NCBI GenBank assembly: GCA_951799405.1
Contig: OX637332.1
Coordinates: forward strand, 4,965,001-5,029,000
Length of the DNA stretch: 64,000 nucleotides
Direction of reading: 5' to 3'
Source of the DNA: Agapetus fuscipes
Taxonomy: Eukaryota > Arthropoda > Insecta > Trichoptera > Glossosomatidae
A program made the translations under genes and the position numbers. The stretch's first letter is position 1, and every line of letters starts with the position of its first letter. Below, one piece after another: positions 42,201 through 55,500 of the stretch. Under the pieces are notes generated by a model. The model saw nothing but the letters and a program-made list of their open reading frames with translations, did no database searches and was not told where the DNA came from.

Positions 42201-45200
42201 AGGTGGATCAAGAGGCAGCTGACCTCGTCAAGCAAGATATGCAAGTTGAGGAAGCCAAGGCAAAGGTAAGCAGAGCAAGGATTTCATATTCAGAGAGACA
42301 AAGTTATTAGACTAATATAAGTTAAAGTTAATTCTTAAAAAAGTTAAAATATAAATAAAGTTAGTTCTACAAAGCAGTCATCTGATCGATAGCTTAGTTG
42401 GTAGAGTGCTTACAAAAAATTATGTTCAAAGCCAAATGACAAGCTGGAAAATACTTCAATGAATCATGTATTACTTTTTACTAAGTTAAAGATTGTGAGG
42501 GTTTTTCTTTATTTATTTATAAGATCTTCAATGAGGTGTTTGGCCGTGCTCTGAAGAATTATGGCTTTGCTTGAGTGCATAGCGCCAGGAACCATATCAC
42601 TTACAAAAGAGGATAATGAACCAAAACTTTATAAACACTTTTATTTATCCACAATCACAATGTATATATTATTATATTTACTACAGCAATATTGATTACA
42701 TATAACCAAAATTCACATGCTTGTGGCTCTCCCGCCAGGGAAGCTTTTTTTTGTCTTTCTGCATTCTTTTGTTTTCCTTTTTTTATTCAAATTCAAATCT
42801 AATGTTCCATTCCACCAAACAAACAAATTCATCTCGTTACAAGATACTTTTATGTGTATTTTGATTTCTTTTTTTTTGATTTCTTAATTCAATGAATCGG
42901 CTCAGCACAAATTACATAAGGCAACAAAGTTGTGGCGTTACATTTTGTTATTACTTGCAAAGGACCTAGTAATTCTCTAGACAAGTGACGTTTGTTTGAA
43001 AATCTGAATCCAACTTTGCATCGAGTCTATTATCCAATAACATCTCTTAACATAAGGCAAAGCTATCATGGTGCATGATAAACTGGGAGAGAACGAGCAT
43101 GACACACAGACATTGTTTTAATGTTACAGGAGCAAGCAGCCGTGACCCAAGCCTTGGCTGATGATGCAGCCCGCGACCTTGAACTGGTGATGCCGGCCAT
43201 GGCGGCTGCTGAAGATGCCCTCAAGAGTCTCAACAAGAAGGACATCAATGAGCTGAGGGTGTTCCCCAAGCCACCACCCTTGGTGAAGTTTGTGATGGAG
43301 CCAGTGTGCTTGTTGCTGGGAACCAAGTAATAAATGATTTAAAATAACCTCAAGAACGCAATTAAGATCCTCGATTATCTGAGAATCTGAGGACAGCATT
43401 TATCTCATATTATCAACAATTCAGATGTTTTTTAAATGTGTTTCTATTCCTTTTTATGCCCATAGAGCCCTTATTGAAGGGAGGCAAAGCGATGAGTTTA
43501 AATATAAAACATTCATTCTGATGTCATTAAAATAGTTGTTCAAGACTGATTGATAGCTCAGTTGGTAAAATATCTGATTCTTCGCTAGAGAGTTTAGGGT
43601 GCTAGAATTGATTTCCCATTTCAGTGCTTATTTCAAACCCAAAATAAAAATACCTGTAATGTTTATTCAGCTTTCACAATAAATAAAAATGAGCTTCATC
43701 TATAATCTATAATCTAAGTTGCAAGGATATATTCATTTAAAGCTCTCAGATGTATGCCCACAAACCAACAAGTGTAGTTCGCGCTTACAAATGCTGAATG
43801 TGTACTTACAAATAAAATCCAAACCTCAAATGAACATAAGCCCCACAACTTTTGCCGACCTTCCCTGAAACAGCCTTTTTTATTATGTGTTTACAGTATG
43901 GGTGGTCAGCCTCATACCAACCTATAAGTCAAGGAATATGAATAATAAATTACATTTAAATATAAAAAAGAACAAAACCTTACAAAGAAATCTATACAAA
44001 AAAAGTCAAAAATTTCCTATGCAAAAAATGTAGCAAATGAATACACCAACATTAGAAATCAACATTGCAGATTAGCCGCCACTTCTTCCTGTCCTTGCAT
44101 ACTTCTTTCATTTCATCCAGAGTCATAACCTTTTTCATACAAGTCCTCCTTTTATTATGACTCTGGATATAGGTTGGTATGAGGCTGACCACCCATACTG
44201 TAAAAAATGGTTCACTTTGCCAATGTCACCCCTGTTTCAGGGAAGGTCGGCAAAAGTTGTGGGGCTTATGTTCATTTGAGGTTTGGATTTTATTTGTAAG
44301 TACACATTCAGCATTTGTAAGCGCGAACTACACTTGTTGGTTTGTGGGCATACATCTGAGAGCTTTACATGAATATATCCTTGCAACTTAGATTATAGAT
44401 ATAGATATCCCATTCATTCGCTATTTCATCATATTCATATTCATATTCTATTTCATCAAGGGCTGAAATTCCTTCTTTAAGTAAAGAGTTGACGTAAGGC
44501 CGGCTCCTTTACCCATGAAAATAAACAGGTTCCTCACGCCTCATGCTACCCTTTTGGGGTTAATGCGGTTAAAAGTTGCGCACTACGTGTAGCTTAGTTA
44601 GGGTATGGTAAGTCATTGTACTTTTTTATAAATTGCATCTTTGTTGATTTTAGGCCAGATTGGGACTCGGCTAAAAAAGCTATGGCCGACTCAAATTTTC
44701 TGAAGAAACTGAGCGAATATGACAAAGATCATGTTCCCCAGAGTATGCTGAAGAAACTCAAGGCCTACATCGATCATCCAGACTTTTCACCCGAAAAAGT
44801 GGCCAAAGTGTCCAAGGTGTGTCGATCCATGTGCCTGTGGGTGAAAGCCATGGACACGTATGCCAAGGTCTTCAAGGAAGTGGAGCCCAAGGTCATAAAG
44901 TAAGAAGAACAATTGTGTAACTATTTTTAATACTTTTAATGTATTTTGTAAAAGAGAGACTAGTAGTGTATTGGGAACAGCAATTTATTGTTCTTTGATA
45001 GACCGGTCCGAAGTCCAGTGTTAACACTTCGGACTCGTGAATGGAAGGTTGTGGGTTGGAATCCCGGCTGAGCACAAAAAATATACCATTTATATTTTCA
45101 AATTTGCTCTTCGCTGGGTTGAAAAATTCATGGAACCTTTACCAAAGACCGGTCATCAAAAGGTCCATCCAGCCTAAAACAACTGGGTCTTGCTTGAGAA

Positions 45201-46550
45201 TTGGCGCTTTGTAGCGACGACGACCAAGCTCGCTAAAAGGTCGATAGCCCAATTGGTAGAATGCTTGCATTCCATGCCGAGAGTAAGGGTTCAATCTCAA
45301 GGTTTACACAGCCTTCACGAGAAATGAGAATCAGCCCCCCTGGGAGCTGGGAAACCCCCACTTCAACTGAAAGTGGTTGGTGTGGGGCCGGCCCCCTTAC
45401 CCGTAAAAATAAATAGGTCCTTTCTCCATTTGATTTTATGTTGTTTTTGCTGTAACCAGGCAACTCGAAGCCGAGAAGCAAATGGCATCTGTGATGAAGG
45501 TGTTGCGCGACAAGCAGAGCAAGCTCGAGGAGGTGGAGTTCCAGCTGTTGTCCATGCGGGTGGCTCTGGAGAAGGTGCAGTCGGAGCGGGCGCGGCTGCA
45601 GAGAAGTGTGGAGCGCTCAGCGGCTAGGCTGGGCAGGGCGCAGGAGCTGACTGATGCCCTTGGCGGAGAGAGAGACAACTGGGAGCAGACTATCAAAGTG
45701 AGTGATTAGGAATGAAAGTACAGTTTGACGGTCCGTAGTCCAGTGGTTGACACTTCTGACTCGTAAATGGAAGGTTGTGGGTTGGAATCCTGGCGGAGCA
45801 CAAAAAATATATCATTTCTATTTTCAAAAATGTTCTTCACTGGGTGAAAAATACATATCGACGGTTGAAAGGCGTTTCAGTGTTTATTTCAAAACCAAAA
45901 TAAATACCGGCAAGGCTTACTCAGCCTTTATAAGAAATAAGAACCGGCTCCTTTGGGAGCTGGGAAACCGCCACTTCAACTGAAGTGGTTGTTGTGAGGC
46001 CGGCCCCCATACCTGTTTAAATAAAAATGTCCCGAATGAGTGAAGATGAACTAATTTACTAAATTGTCACTGTTTTAGTCCCTGGATTTGGAAGTGTTGA
46101 GCACACCCGGTGATGTTTTGCTGGCAGCGGCCTTTGTGGCATACTGTGGTGCTTTCCCCAGTCACCAACGCACTGAACTCCTCAAGAGCTGGGCAGACAA
46201 GTGCAAAGAGCAAGGCATCTCTACCTCCAACAACTTCAGGTCTGCAACTCTTCATTTTTTATGATGATATGGATGAAATGAAAGAAGTATGCAAGGATCG
46301 AAAGAAATGGCGGTTGATCTGTAATGCTGGCGGTTAAAGTTGAGGCTTTTAAATTTAAAAAATATGTTTTGTAGTTTTTTAATTTTTTACTGTTTAATTG
46401 TTTAGAATTTATTTGTTTTATATACATATTTGATTGTCTTAATTGCTTGTAGGTACTCCTTGACTGATAGGTTGGTATGCGGCTGACCACCCATACTGTA
46501 AAAAATGGTTCACTTTGCCAATGTCACCCCTGCTTCAGGGAAGGTCGGCA

Positions 46551-46586
<36 letters not shown>

Positions 46587-49500
46587 TGTAGCAAAATAAT
46601 GCTAATTTAAACAATTTGATATCAAGTCAAAACAAAAAACAGTTATGTCAGAGGCGCTGTGCAAGTAGGAACCTTACAGCTTTCTCCTTAAATTTGATTA
46701 CGTCACTAGTTTGTTTGATTTCTGCTGGTACTTTATTATATTCATCAAATCCTCTGTGCAGAACTCCTCTGTCATATTTCACTGTTCTTACTTTTAACTT
46801 TCTTAAATCATTTTTCCCTCTAGTATCATAGCTATGTACATCCTTATTTCTAATTATGAATTTATCCAAATAAACAGGCAATAACTTATTTTCTAATCTA
46901 TATATAAACATAAATGCATTCAACTTAAGATACTCCTCCACATTCAACCACTCTAAGCTAACCAACATATCTGAAATTTTAGTATCATACTTCTGATTTA
47001 GAATCATTCTCATCGCTTTATTTTGTAATTTTTGGAGTTGCAGGGCTTATGTTCATTTGAGATTGGGTTTTTTATATTGTAGGTCCACATGCGGCATGTG
47101 TAAGCGCGAAATTAAGCATGTCTGCTTGTGGGAATGCATTTAATATGAATCTCAAATGATACATATCGCACGCTTAATAATAAAGAGAAATAACTCGAAA
47201 ATTGGGAAAATCGAGATTTTGTAATAAAACGCAAGAACAATGCGAGAAGAATAGGTAGAATGCGACAGCCGTTCAATTTGGACGAATATGACCGAGATAA
47301 AACATCGGCCGCCTTTTTCATCCCATACAAGTTGTACTGGGTGTCTGAACTTTAAAGGTGATTTCCCAACATTCTTGTTTTTTGAGTTATTGCTCTTTAT
47401 TATTAAACGTGCGATATCTTTGCAGCTTAGATTTAGATTTAGATATAGGTTGGTATGAGGCTGACCACCCGTGCTGTAAAAAATGGTTCACTTTGCCAAT
47501 GTCACCCCTGTTTCAGGGAAGGTCGGCAAAAGTTGTGGGGCTTATGTTCATTTGTGGTTTGGATTTTATTTGTAAGTACGCATTCAGCATTTGTAAGCGC
47601 AAACTACACGTGTTGGTTTGTGGGCTGTAATGTATAATTATAATATGATTATTTAGAGTAGGTAAATATCATATAAGGTAATGTATTATTGTAATAGAAT
47701 ATTATTAGAGTTATGGTTATATAATATTAGTAGGTAGAGATTATTATTGCTTCACTAGGCAGTCTGGTTTTGTCTCTCGCCTTGTAAACACTGTTATGGA
47801 ATAATACATCTATTTGAAACCAAGACTCATCTGTTCGTCTAATTGATATCCCCCATCCACAATAGACATCCCAAAAACATCACATGGGCATACATCTGAG
47901 AGCTTTAAATGAATATATCCTTGCAACTTAGATTATAGATAATAATGATGTATGACTTCTTTTCTGTTACTGTTACTGTATCCTACCGCCATTCCACTAG
48001 TGGTGACCGGTACCTCCACAGATGCGTCTCCACTTTTTTCTGTCCTTGCATGTCTCTTTCATCTCTTCAACATTCATCATTTTCTTCACACATACTCATC
48101 TCTTATTCTCACTCTGCAGGTTCGATTCTTTCGCAATCTCACATATCTGTGGCGACATTTAATAAAGAATGACAAAATATTTATTTGCCTTTTCCCTAGC
48201 GATTGCCTGTGTGAAATTTTCTGGTTGGTTTTCAATTTGAATGCAGGTTGATTGGTGTGCTGTCCGATGCCTTTGAGTTGCGCTCCTGGCAGAAGTTTGG
48301 TCTTCCCAGTGACTCGGTGTCTGTAGAGAATGGTATTGTGGTGACGAGAGCCGGGAGATGGCCGCTCATGATTGATCCTCAACAACAGGTCTGCATCACG
48401 CAGTATAACTTCATATTCCATTTTAGTTGTCAGTCTATCAATTCTTTGTCTATGCAAGTCTATCTTGTCCTTGCACACTTCTTTCAACTCCTCTACATTT
48501 ATCACTCTCTTCATGCATGCTCTTCTCTTTTTCTCACTCTGTATGTTCCAGTCATTTGTAATCTCACTTATTTGATCAATCTACTCTTTCCTTGGTCTTC
48601 CCCTTCCATGCTTACCTTTGACATTTCCTGTGTAGGTACACACTTTTTGTCAGTTGTTCATCGTCCATTCGTTCTAGATGCCTGAACCATCTCATTGCAC
48701 TTTCTTTCTCATATTCTTGTTTATATTGCACTCATTCCAGATCCAATCAGAGTGACATTAAATATTATTTGTTTTGGAAATATCACATTTCTGACATAGC
48801 ACATTTGGATCATAGCACATTTCTGATCATAGTACATTTCTCTGATGATAGCACTTTTCTGATTATAGCACTTTCTGATCATAGTTTGGTGATTTACAGG
48901 CAAACTCTTGGATACGCAACATGGAGCAAGAATCTGAGCTTCGCACGGTGAAGCTGACTGATCAGAATTATATGCAAGTTGTGGAGAGCTGCATTCGTCT
49001 GGGTAGACCGGTACTGTTGGAAGACGTTGGTGAAGAACTAGACCCAACATTGGCTCCCATCCTGCAAAAGGCCACAACTGTTCAGGTATTACAACATTTA
49101 AATGGAAGTCTCAAATAAAATGGTGATCCAATGGATTCTGGTAGTCTCAATTGCATACTTCTTCCTCCTTATTTTGTGCGGAACATCCTTCAAAAGAAGT
49201 TTATCTGTCATATTTATTGCAAGGGCTGTAACCAAGCCTGGATTAAGATCACTGGGGGCCCTGGTTGAAAATAATTCATCTTGTACTTTTGTGGCCCCAA
49301 AAAAATTCAAAGTGAATATCTTTTTCAACTTATTTCTAAAAGGTCTTTGTGGGCCCTCATGTTCGCGAATACATAAAAAACCTGGGACCTCGAGCAAATT
49401 TATGTTGAAAAACTCTTGTAATTATATATTTATAAACATCTCGGAGGCCCCTAGGTTGCGAGGGCCCTGGTTTGGTTGCACCGCTCGAACCACCCTTAAT

Positions 49501-52500
49501 TCGCGTCTGGCCGAATGGCAGAGAAGATAAAACTCTGGTCTAAGCAATGTTAATGTTGAAAAGTCTAAAAGTCCAGAATGCTCCTAGACAACCATTATAT
49601 AAGATGATTGTCTGGGAGCATTCATATTTAGATTTGAAATCTAAAGGAGCACAACCTTGTGTTTCAGGGTGGACGTTTGATTATCCATCTGGGAGACACG
49701 GACATCGAGTACGACAAGAACTTTCGACTCTACATAACCACAAAGCTTGCAAATCCACATTACATGCCGGAAATATGCATACAGATCACTTTGATCAATT
49801 TCTCAGTCACTTTTCCAGGACTGGAGGACCAACTACTCGGGTAAGATATTTTATATTCCTCATTTTTTTATTTCATTTAATTATTCATCATTTAATTATT
49901 CTTCCAATGAGGCTACAGTCCATATCTCTCCCTGGTCTCCTATAACATTCACCACCAGTTCCTCCTGTCCTCAGTGGCCGACTTCCAACTTGTCACCTGG
50001 AGAAGCTGCATTGAGAAGCAAGAGTTTTAAGTAATACATTGGATTCTTGTTTGAATTTTCTTCGTGTAAATGCTTGCATTGTGTATGTGTCTTAAGGCTT
50101 AGAGTGATTTGTATAAACACATCTATCTATAATCTATAATATAATCTATAATAAAACGAAGGGCTTATAATCTCTGCTAGTTATCATTCAAAGCAACATA
50201 TTTTATTCTTTATTTGACAACTGCATGTTTCAATTGATTATATTTGGTTTTCCCAATTTCAAACAAAACCGATTATAAAAACAAAAATTGTGTTGTTTTA
50301 TAACATGCAAACTCTCTCACCCTGACGTTAATACTAATAATATGGGTAGGTACTTTTTTAACTACTCACATTCATAAGGAGCAATGGTTACTATGAGCAA
50401 AACTGGTTAGTCCCTTTGTGCTCGTTACAACCGAGTTTGTATTTCTTGACAATGTGCGAACAAATATTTTTTTTAGTTTACAATTTTTTTTGAAGGAATT
50501 CAAAGAAAACACTGTTTATTTTCACTCAAATATATTTAAAAAGATAAAAATCTTTAAATAAATTACAAACGCATTTGTAATTTATTTAAAGATTTTTATC
50601 TTTTTAAATATATTTGAGTGAAAATAAACAGTGTTTTCTTTGAATTCCTTCAAAAAAATTGTAAACTAAACATTATGAATTTTCACAGTGTTAATACACA
50701 AACAATACAAAATATAAATATTTTTTTGATTTGTTTGGTATTTTCTAACACTGTTTGGAATTCTTTGCAACATTTGTAGCGAGGTGGTAAAACTAGAGAG
50801 ACCAGAGCTGGAGCTGCAAAGGAATGAGCTGATCAGCAACATCAATGATGACAGGATGCAAATAAAAGCTATTGAGGAGAAAATCCTCAGGCTGCTGCAT
50901 GCGGCTGGCGATGATATCCTTGATGATGAAGAGCTTATAGAGACTCTGAAAGAAAGCAAGGTGAGTATTTGTCCTCATACTGTAACTAGGGAAAACTGCA
51001 CTAACCACTAACAGGCAAAAGGTAAAGATGTTAGAACTTTTTCCTGCATTGTTAACATTACTACAATGTATTTTTTGCGTGGAAAACGTGCGCAAGCATT
51101 GCTATTATTATGGTCGGTGAATTTTTAAATTTTAACAGATAAATGGCATTATTATAAACAAAACGGCATGTGTAACTATTGGATGTGGTAACAAAATATA
51201 GAGAAAGCAAGAAAACATAGAGTTTCACATGATTTTTCAATATTCTGTAGGGTTTGACAGCTCTATGGTTAACATATCTAGTTGACAAGTAAGCCTCATA
51301 GTAGGTTACATTGCTGTAAGTTAGTTTCGTTTTCAAAAATATTATAACTTAATGCCGCACTAGCAGTCTCACTGGCTGAGGATACCTGAGAGGGTCCGGT
51401 ACAAGATCAGCTTGCTGGTCTTCAAGACCCTGCACGGAACCGCACCGCAGTATCTCAGGGACCTCATAGCTCCAGCGGCTGCAAACTATAGGACGGCAAC
51501 ACTACGGTCAGCCGCATCGTGCAGCAGGCGACTAAGAGAAAAGAAGACCGCTTTTGGAGAGCCTTCAAAGTGGCTGCTCCAACTGCATGGAACGGCCTTC
51601 CAGATGACCTGCATGAGATAGATTTGGGAAATATTTTGAGGAAAACCCTTAAAACTCACCTCTTCACACGTTCGGATGAACAAGCGCCTTTGGGATGATC
51701 TAGTATCATGAAAAGGTGCTATTAAAATTCCACTTTTTTTTTATATAGTACCTGCTCATATTTTTATTCTTTACAACAATAAGAAAGTTTACTTCTCTTA
51801 GTTTATTTCTGTAAGAGGAAATATTCCGATTGTATTTATAATTTGCAGGAGATATCTGAGGTCATAGAGGCCCGCTTGCTGGATTCTGAGGCCACCGAGG
51901 CAAACATCACGCTCGCCAGGAACGTGTACCGGCCTGTGGCGGAGAGAGGAGCTGTGCTCTACTTCACCATAGCATCCCTGGCCAATGTGGACCCCATGTA
52001 CCAGTACTCCCTCAACTATTTCTTCAAGGTGACTGCCGTATTGTACATATATGTTTACACATATAGCATGTTGTTGGCATTTCTTGGACCGGTCCGTAGT
52101 CCAGTGGCAACACTTCTGACTCGTAAATGGAAGGTTGTGGATTCGAATCCCGGCGGAGCACAACAAATTTACCATTTATATTTCCAAATGTGCTCTTCAT
52201 TGGGTTGAAAAATTCATAAACCTTTACCAAAGACCGGTCGCTGAAAGGTCCATCCAACCTCACAACAACTGGGTCTTGCTTGAGAATTGGCGCTTTCTAG
52301 AGCGACGACCAAGCTCACAGAGGGCTCTTGAGGTGTGATACACACAAAAACAGAGCTTACCAAATAAATCATCCTAATATTATTATTATTTATCATAGTT
52401 AACTTTAAAAAAAAATACACTTTTCGGATATCAGACGAACTGTTATGGGAGAAGTTCTATTACTCTCGACGTTTCACTGGCATACTCTAAAAATGTCTCC

Positions 52501-55500
52501 CTTTGTTCATTACCCCTGTTCTAGGGAGGCCAACGAAAGTTGCAGGGTGTGTGTTAATTTTAGATTTGGGTCTTAATTTTGTAAGTGCACAAGCGGCATG
52601 TGTTAGCACATGGTCCCCTTAGTGCTTGTTTGTCTTTATCCATCAGAGGTAATTTCACATGTGCAATGTTTGTGTGTGTACTGGACTAATGCGTCATATC
52701 ATGAAAACTGAAAAATGATTTAAAAAATATGTAAAACTACCCTCACATTATTGTGTTTTATGTTTTTCTTAGCTCAGATTATGTGGAATGTGATTCTTTA
52801 AGACAATTTCATTGAAAGATCATCTTTGAATCAAATGGTAGATAAGCCAAACATGCATTAAAAATTAGCCTTCTAAATCGAATCTAAATCTAAACTGCAA
52901 AGATATGTATTATTTGAGATTCATATTAAATGCATTCCCACAAGCAGACATGCATAATTTCGCGCTTACACATGCCGAATGTGGACCTACAATATAAAAA
53001 AACCCAATCTCAAATGAACATAAGCCCTGCAACTCTTGCCGACCTTCCCTGAAGCAGGGGTGACATTGGCAAAGTGAATGCCAATATATCTTTGCAACTT
53101 AAATTATAAACTATATGTAGATCATAGATCGTGAGTTCTCATAGCTTTGTTTGTAAATACTAGTTTATGACTGGTAAGTATGTTTATAAATTCAGTATCT
53201 TTGTGTTTGAAATTTCAGGTTTTTAACAATGTCATAAAGGGCTGCGAGAAGAATGAAAATATTAAACTCCAGTTGAAGATAATGCTCGACAAGATAACAT
53301 TTGCTGTGTACAGCAATATATCGCGCGGTCTGTTTGAGAAGCACAAACTCTTGTACAGCTTTCTACTGAATGTGGCCGTACTGAGGCAGGCTGGGGACAT
53401 TGCAGAAGACAGCTGGAAGTTCTTCACCAAAGGACCCATCGGAATGAAATTGGTGAGGCTTTATACCATTCTTGATGATACATTTGTGAACAGGAATATA
53501 ATTTTGAAATGTTTGCATGTACAGTAGGGCCTGGCTTATCCAGACCCCCACTTATTGTTTTTTTTTAAATTAGTTTTTGAAGAGGAATGAGGTATGCAAT
53601 TCACCAACCTATTTTGCCTGGCCAGAAACACATTATCAATTAATAATTCATTATTTCATATTTTTAATAACTACGCAATGACATCTGTTGAATTAGGGTC
53701 GAAGTTATTGTTGATAGAGCATGAAGCCGGCGGGGTTCGAACCAGCGTTAGTGCCAATAACACATATTAGAGCCTTATTCCCTCGACAATCCCAGCGACA
53801 ATGATCGCAGTAATCCGGATAAACGAGCAAGATGAATTTAATATTTAGAAATGAAGCAAATTTCGTTTTCTGATTACAAATGTATCTTTCAATAATTCAA
53901 GTAACTAAATACATAAATATGTAATCTTTTATTTATTTAAGCTTTATAACTATAGGGACCTGTCCGTAGTTTAGTGGTAACGCTTTGGACTCATAAAAGG
54001 AAGGTAGTGGGTTCGAAACCTGGTGGACCACAAAAAAATAAATATCATGTAGCTTAGTTACATTGCTCCTTAAAATTTTACAAACTGCACAGCAAACACC
54101 TTGATCCTCCAAAAGTCCTAGGCCATACTGTACTTCAGATCAAATCTGTTTCCAAACTCGTATTTTCTATCATGGAGAGGCTGCAATTTCTTGTTAATAT
54201 ATGTATTTGTTTTTATTTTTTATAGGATGCTACTCCCAAGCCGGATGTTCCTACTTTGACGGACAACACATGGCTTTGTGCCAACTACTTGGACAAACAT
54301 TTCAACAATTTCAAAACTTTTAGTGACGATTGTTTGAAGAAAATAGTATTGACCATCGGCAGATCTGTTCAGGTTGCAAATTATTTCCTTGATATTGAAA
54401 TGAAAAGTTAAAGTGCTTACTCTCTATTTGAAGCTTGAAGATCTTTTTCCTTCTACCTCAGCCTTTTTCAGTCCACTCCGGGACGTAGGCTTCCTCCAAT
54501 ATTCTCCATGTTTGTCTACCAGCTGCTGTTAAGCCATCCTCTGCCTGCAATTCCCTTGATATCATTCAGCAACCTCAGTTGGGGTCTCTCCACTTCCCTC
54601 GTGGACATCCTGGGCCGCCACTGGACGATCCTTTTCAACCTTGTTGTCATGGTACTGCCTTGCGACATGACCAGCCCAGTGCCACTTTAAGCAGGCCATT
54701 CGCTGTATGACATCAGTGACACCAGTGCGTCTACGGATCTCCTGGTTTGGAACCCTGTCTGAGACTGATTCCCATCATCCTCCTTTCAATAGCTCTTTGG
54801 CACACCCTCAGTCTGTTGACGCTATACTGAGTGGGCCTTTTTGTTTCGAAGCCATAGGTGGATACTGGAAGCAAGCAGTAAAAAATTGTGATTATGGTAC
54901 ATGATTGTGAGTAAAATTTCCATTATGAGTAACAAAGTGAATTATTTATTTCCCAGGTGATTCAAGTTGTGCCAGATTGCAAGAGACCCTCGGCCATTGA
55001 TTGGGACAACCGGCTGAATAGCTTTGAGAAGTTGTGCGCTTTGAAGGCACTGAAGAGTGAAGTCCTGGTGGATGCCATCCGACATTTTGTGACTGACAAC
55101 TTGGGCAGAGAGTTTACTGAGAGCTATCCCATGTCACTGGAAAAAATGTAAGCGTAGACCCATGCAGAATGTCACTTTTTCTGTTTCTATAAGTTTTGTG
55201 TGTAAGGTAGATCCTAATATATTCTAGAATAAATACTTTGTCCTTTTCCTAATAATGTATAATTCAGTTTATACTCTTACCTAAGTGGCAAATATATGTA
55301 ACGTTGGGGATTCATACAAGCAGACACGTATAAGTTCGTGCTTACCAGTGGCGAAGGGTGCCATACAAGCCGGTTCCCATTGGCTTCCCTTTTAAAATGA
55401 TGTAACATAAAAAATACATTTAAAACCAAAGAAAAAATATGTATTTTTTCCCTATTGAAACCATGCAGTCTCCTTTATTATCATTTTTGCCTCATTTTAA

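Larger units (their letters stand above)
46260..47442 (+). mobile_element. GATTA-LINE with two nested insertions
   Basis: Starts in the RT C-terminus (GATGAAATGAAAGAAGTATG) and ends in (TTTAGA)n. It contains a minus-strand LINE (46557-47034) and a MITE (47167-47413); without them the 3' end is continuous. Confidence 0.9.

Noticed and set aside
49547..49945. 132-residue frame over exon 32
   Set aside because: Wrong frame relative to the dynein reading and crosses the exon borders.
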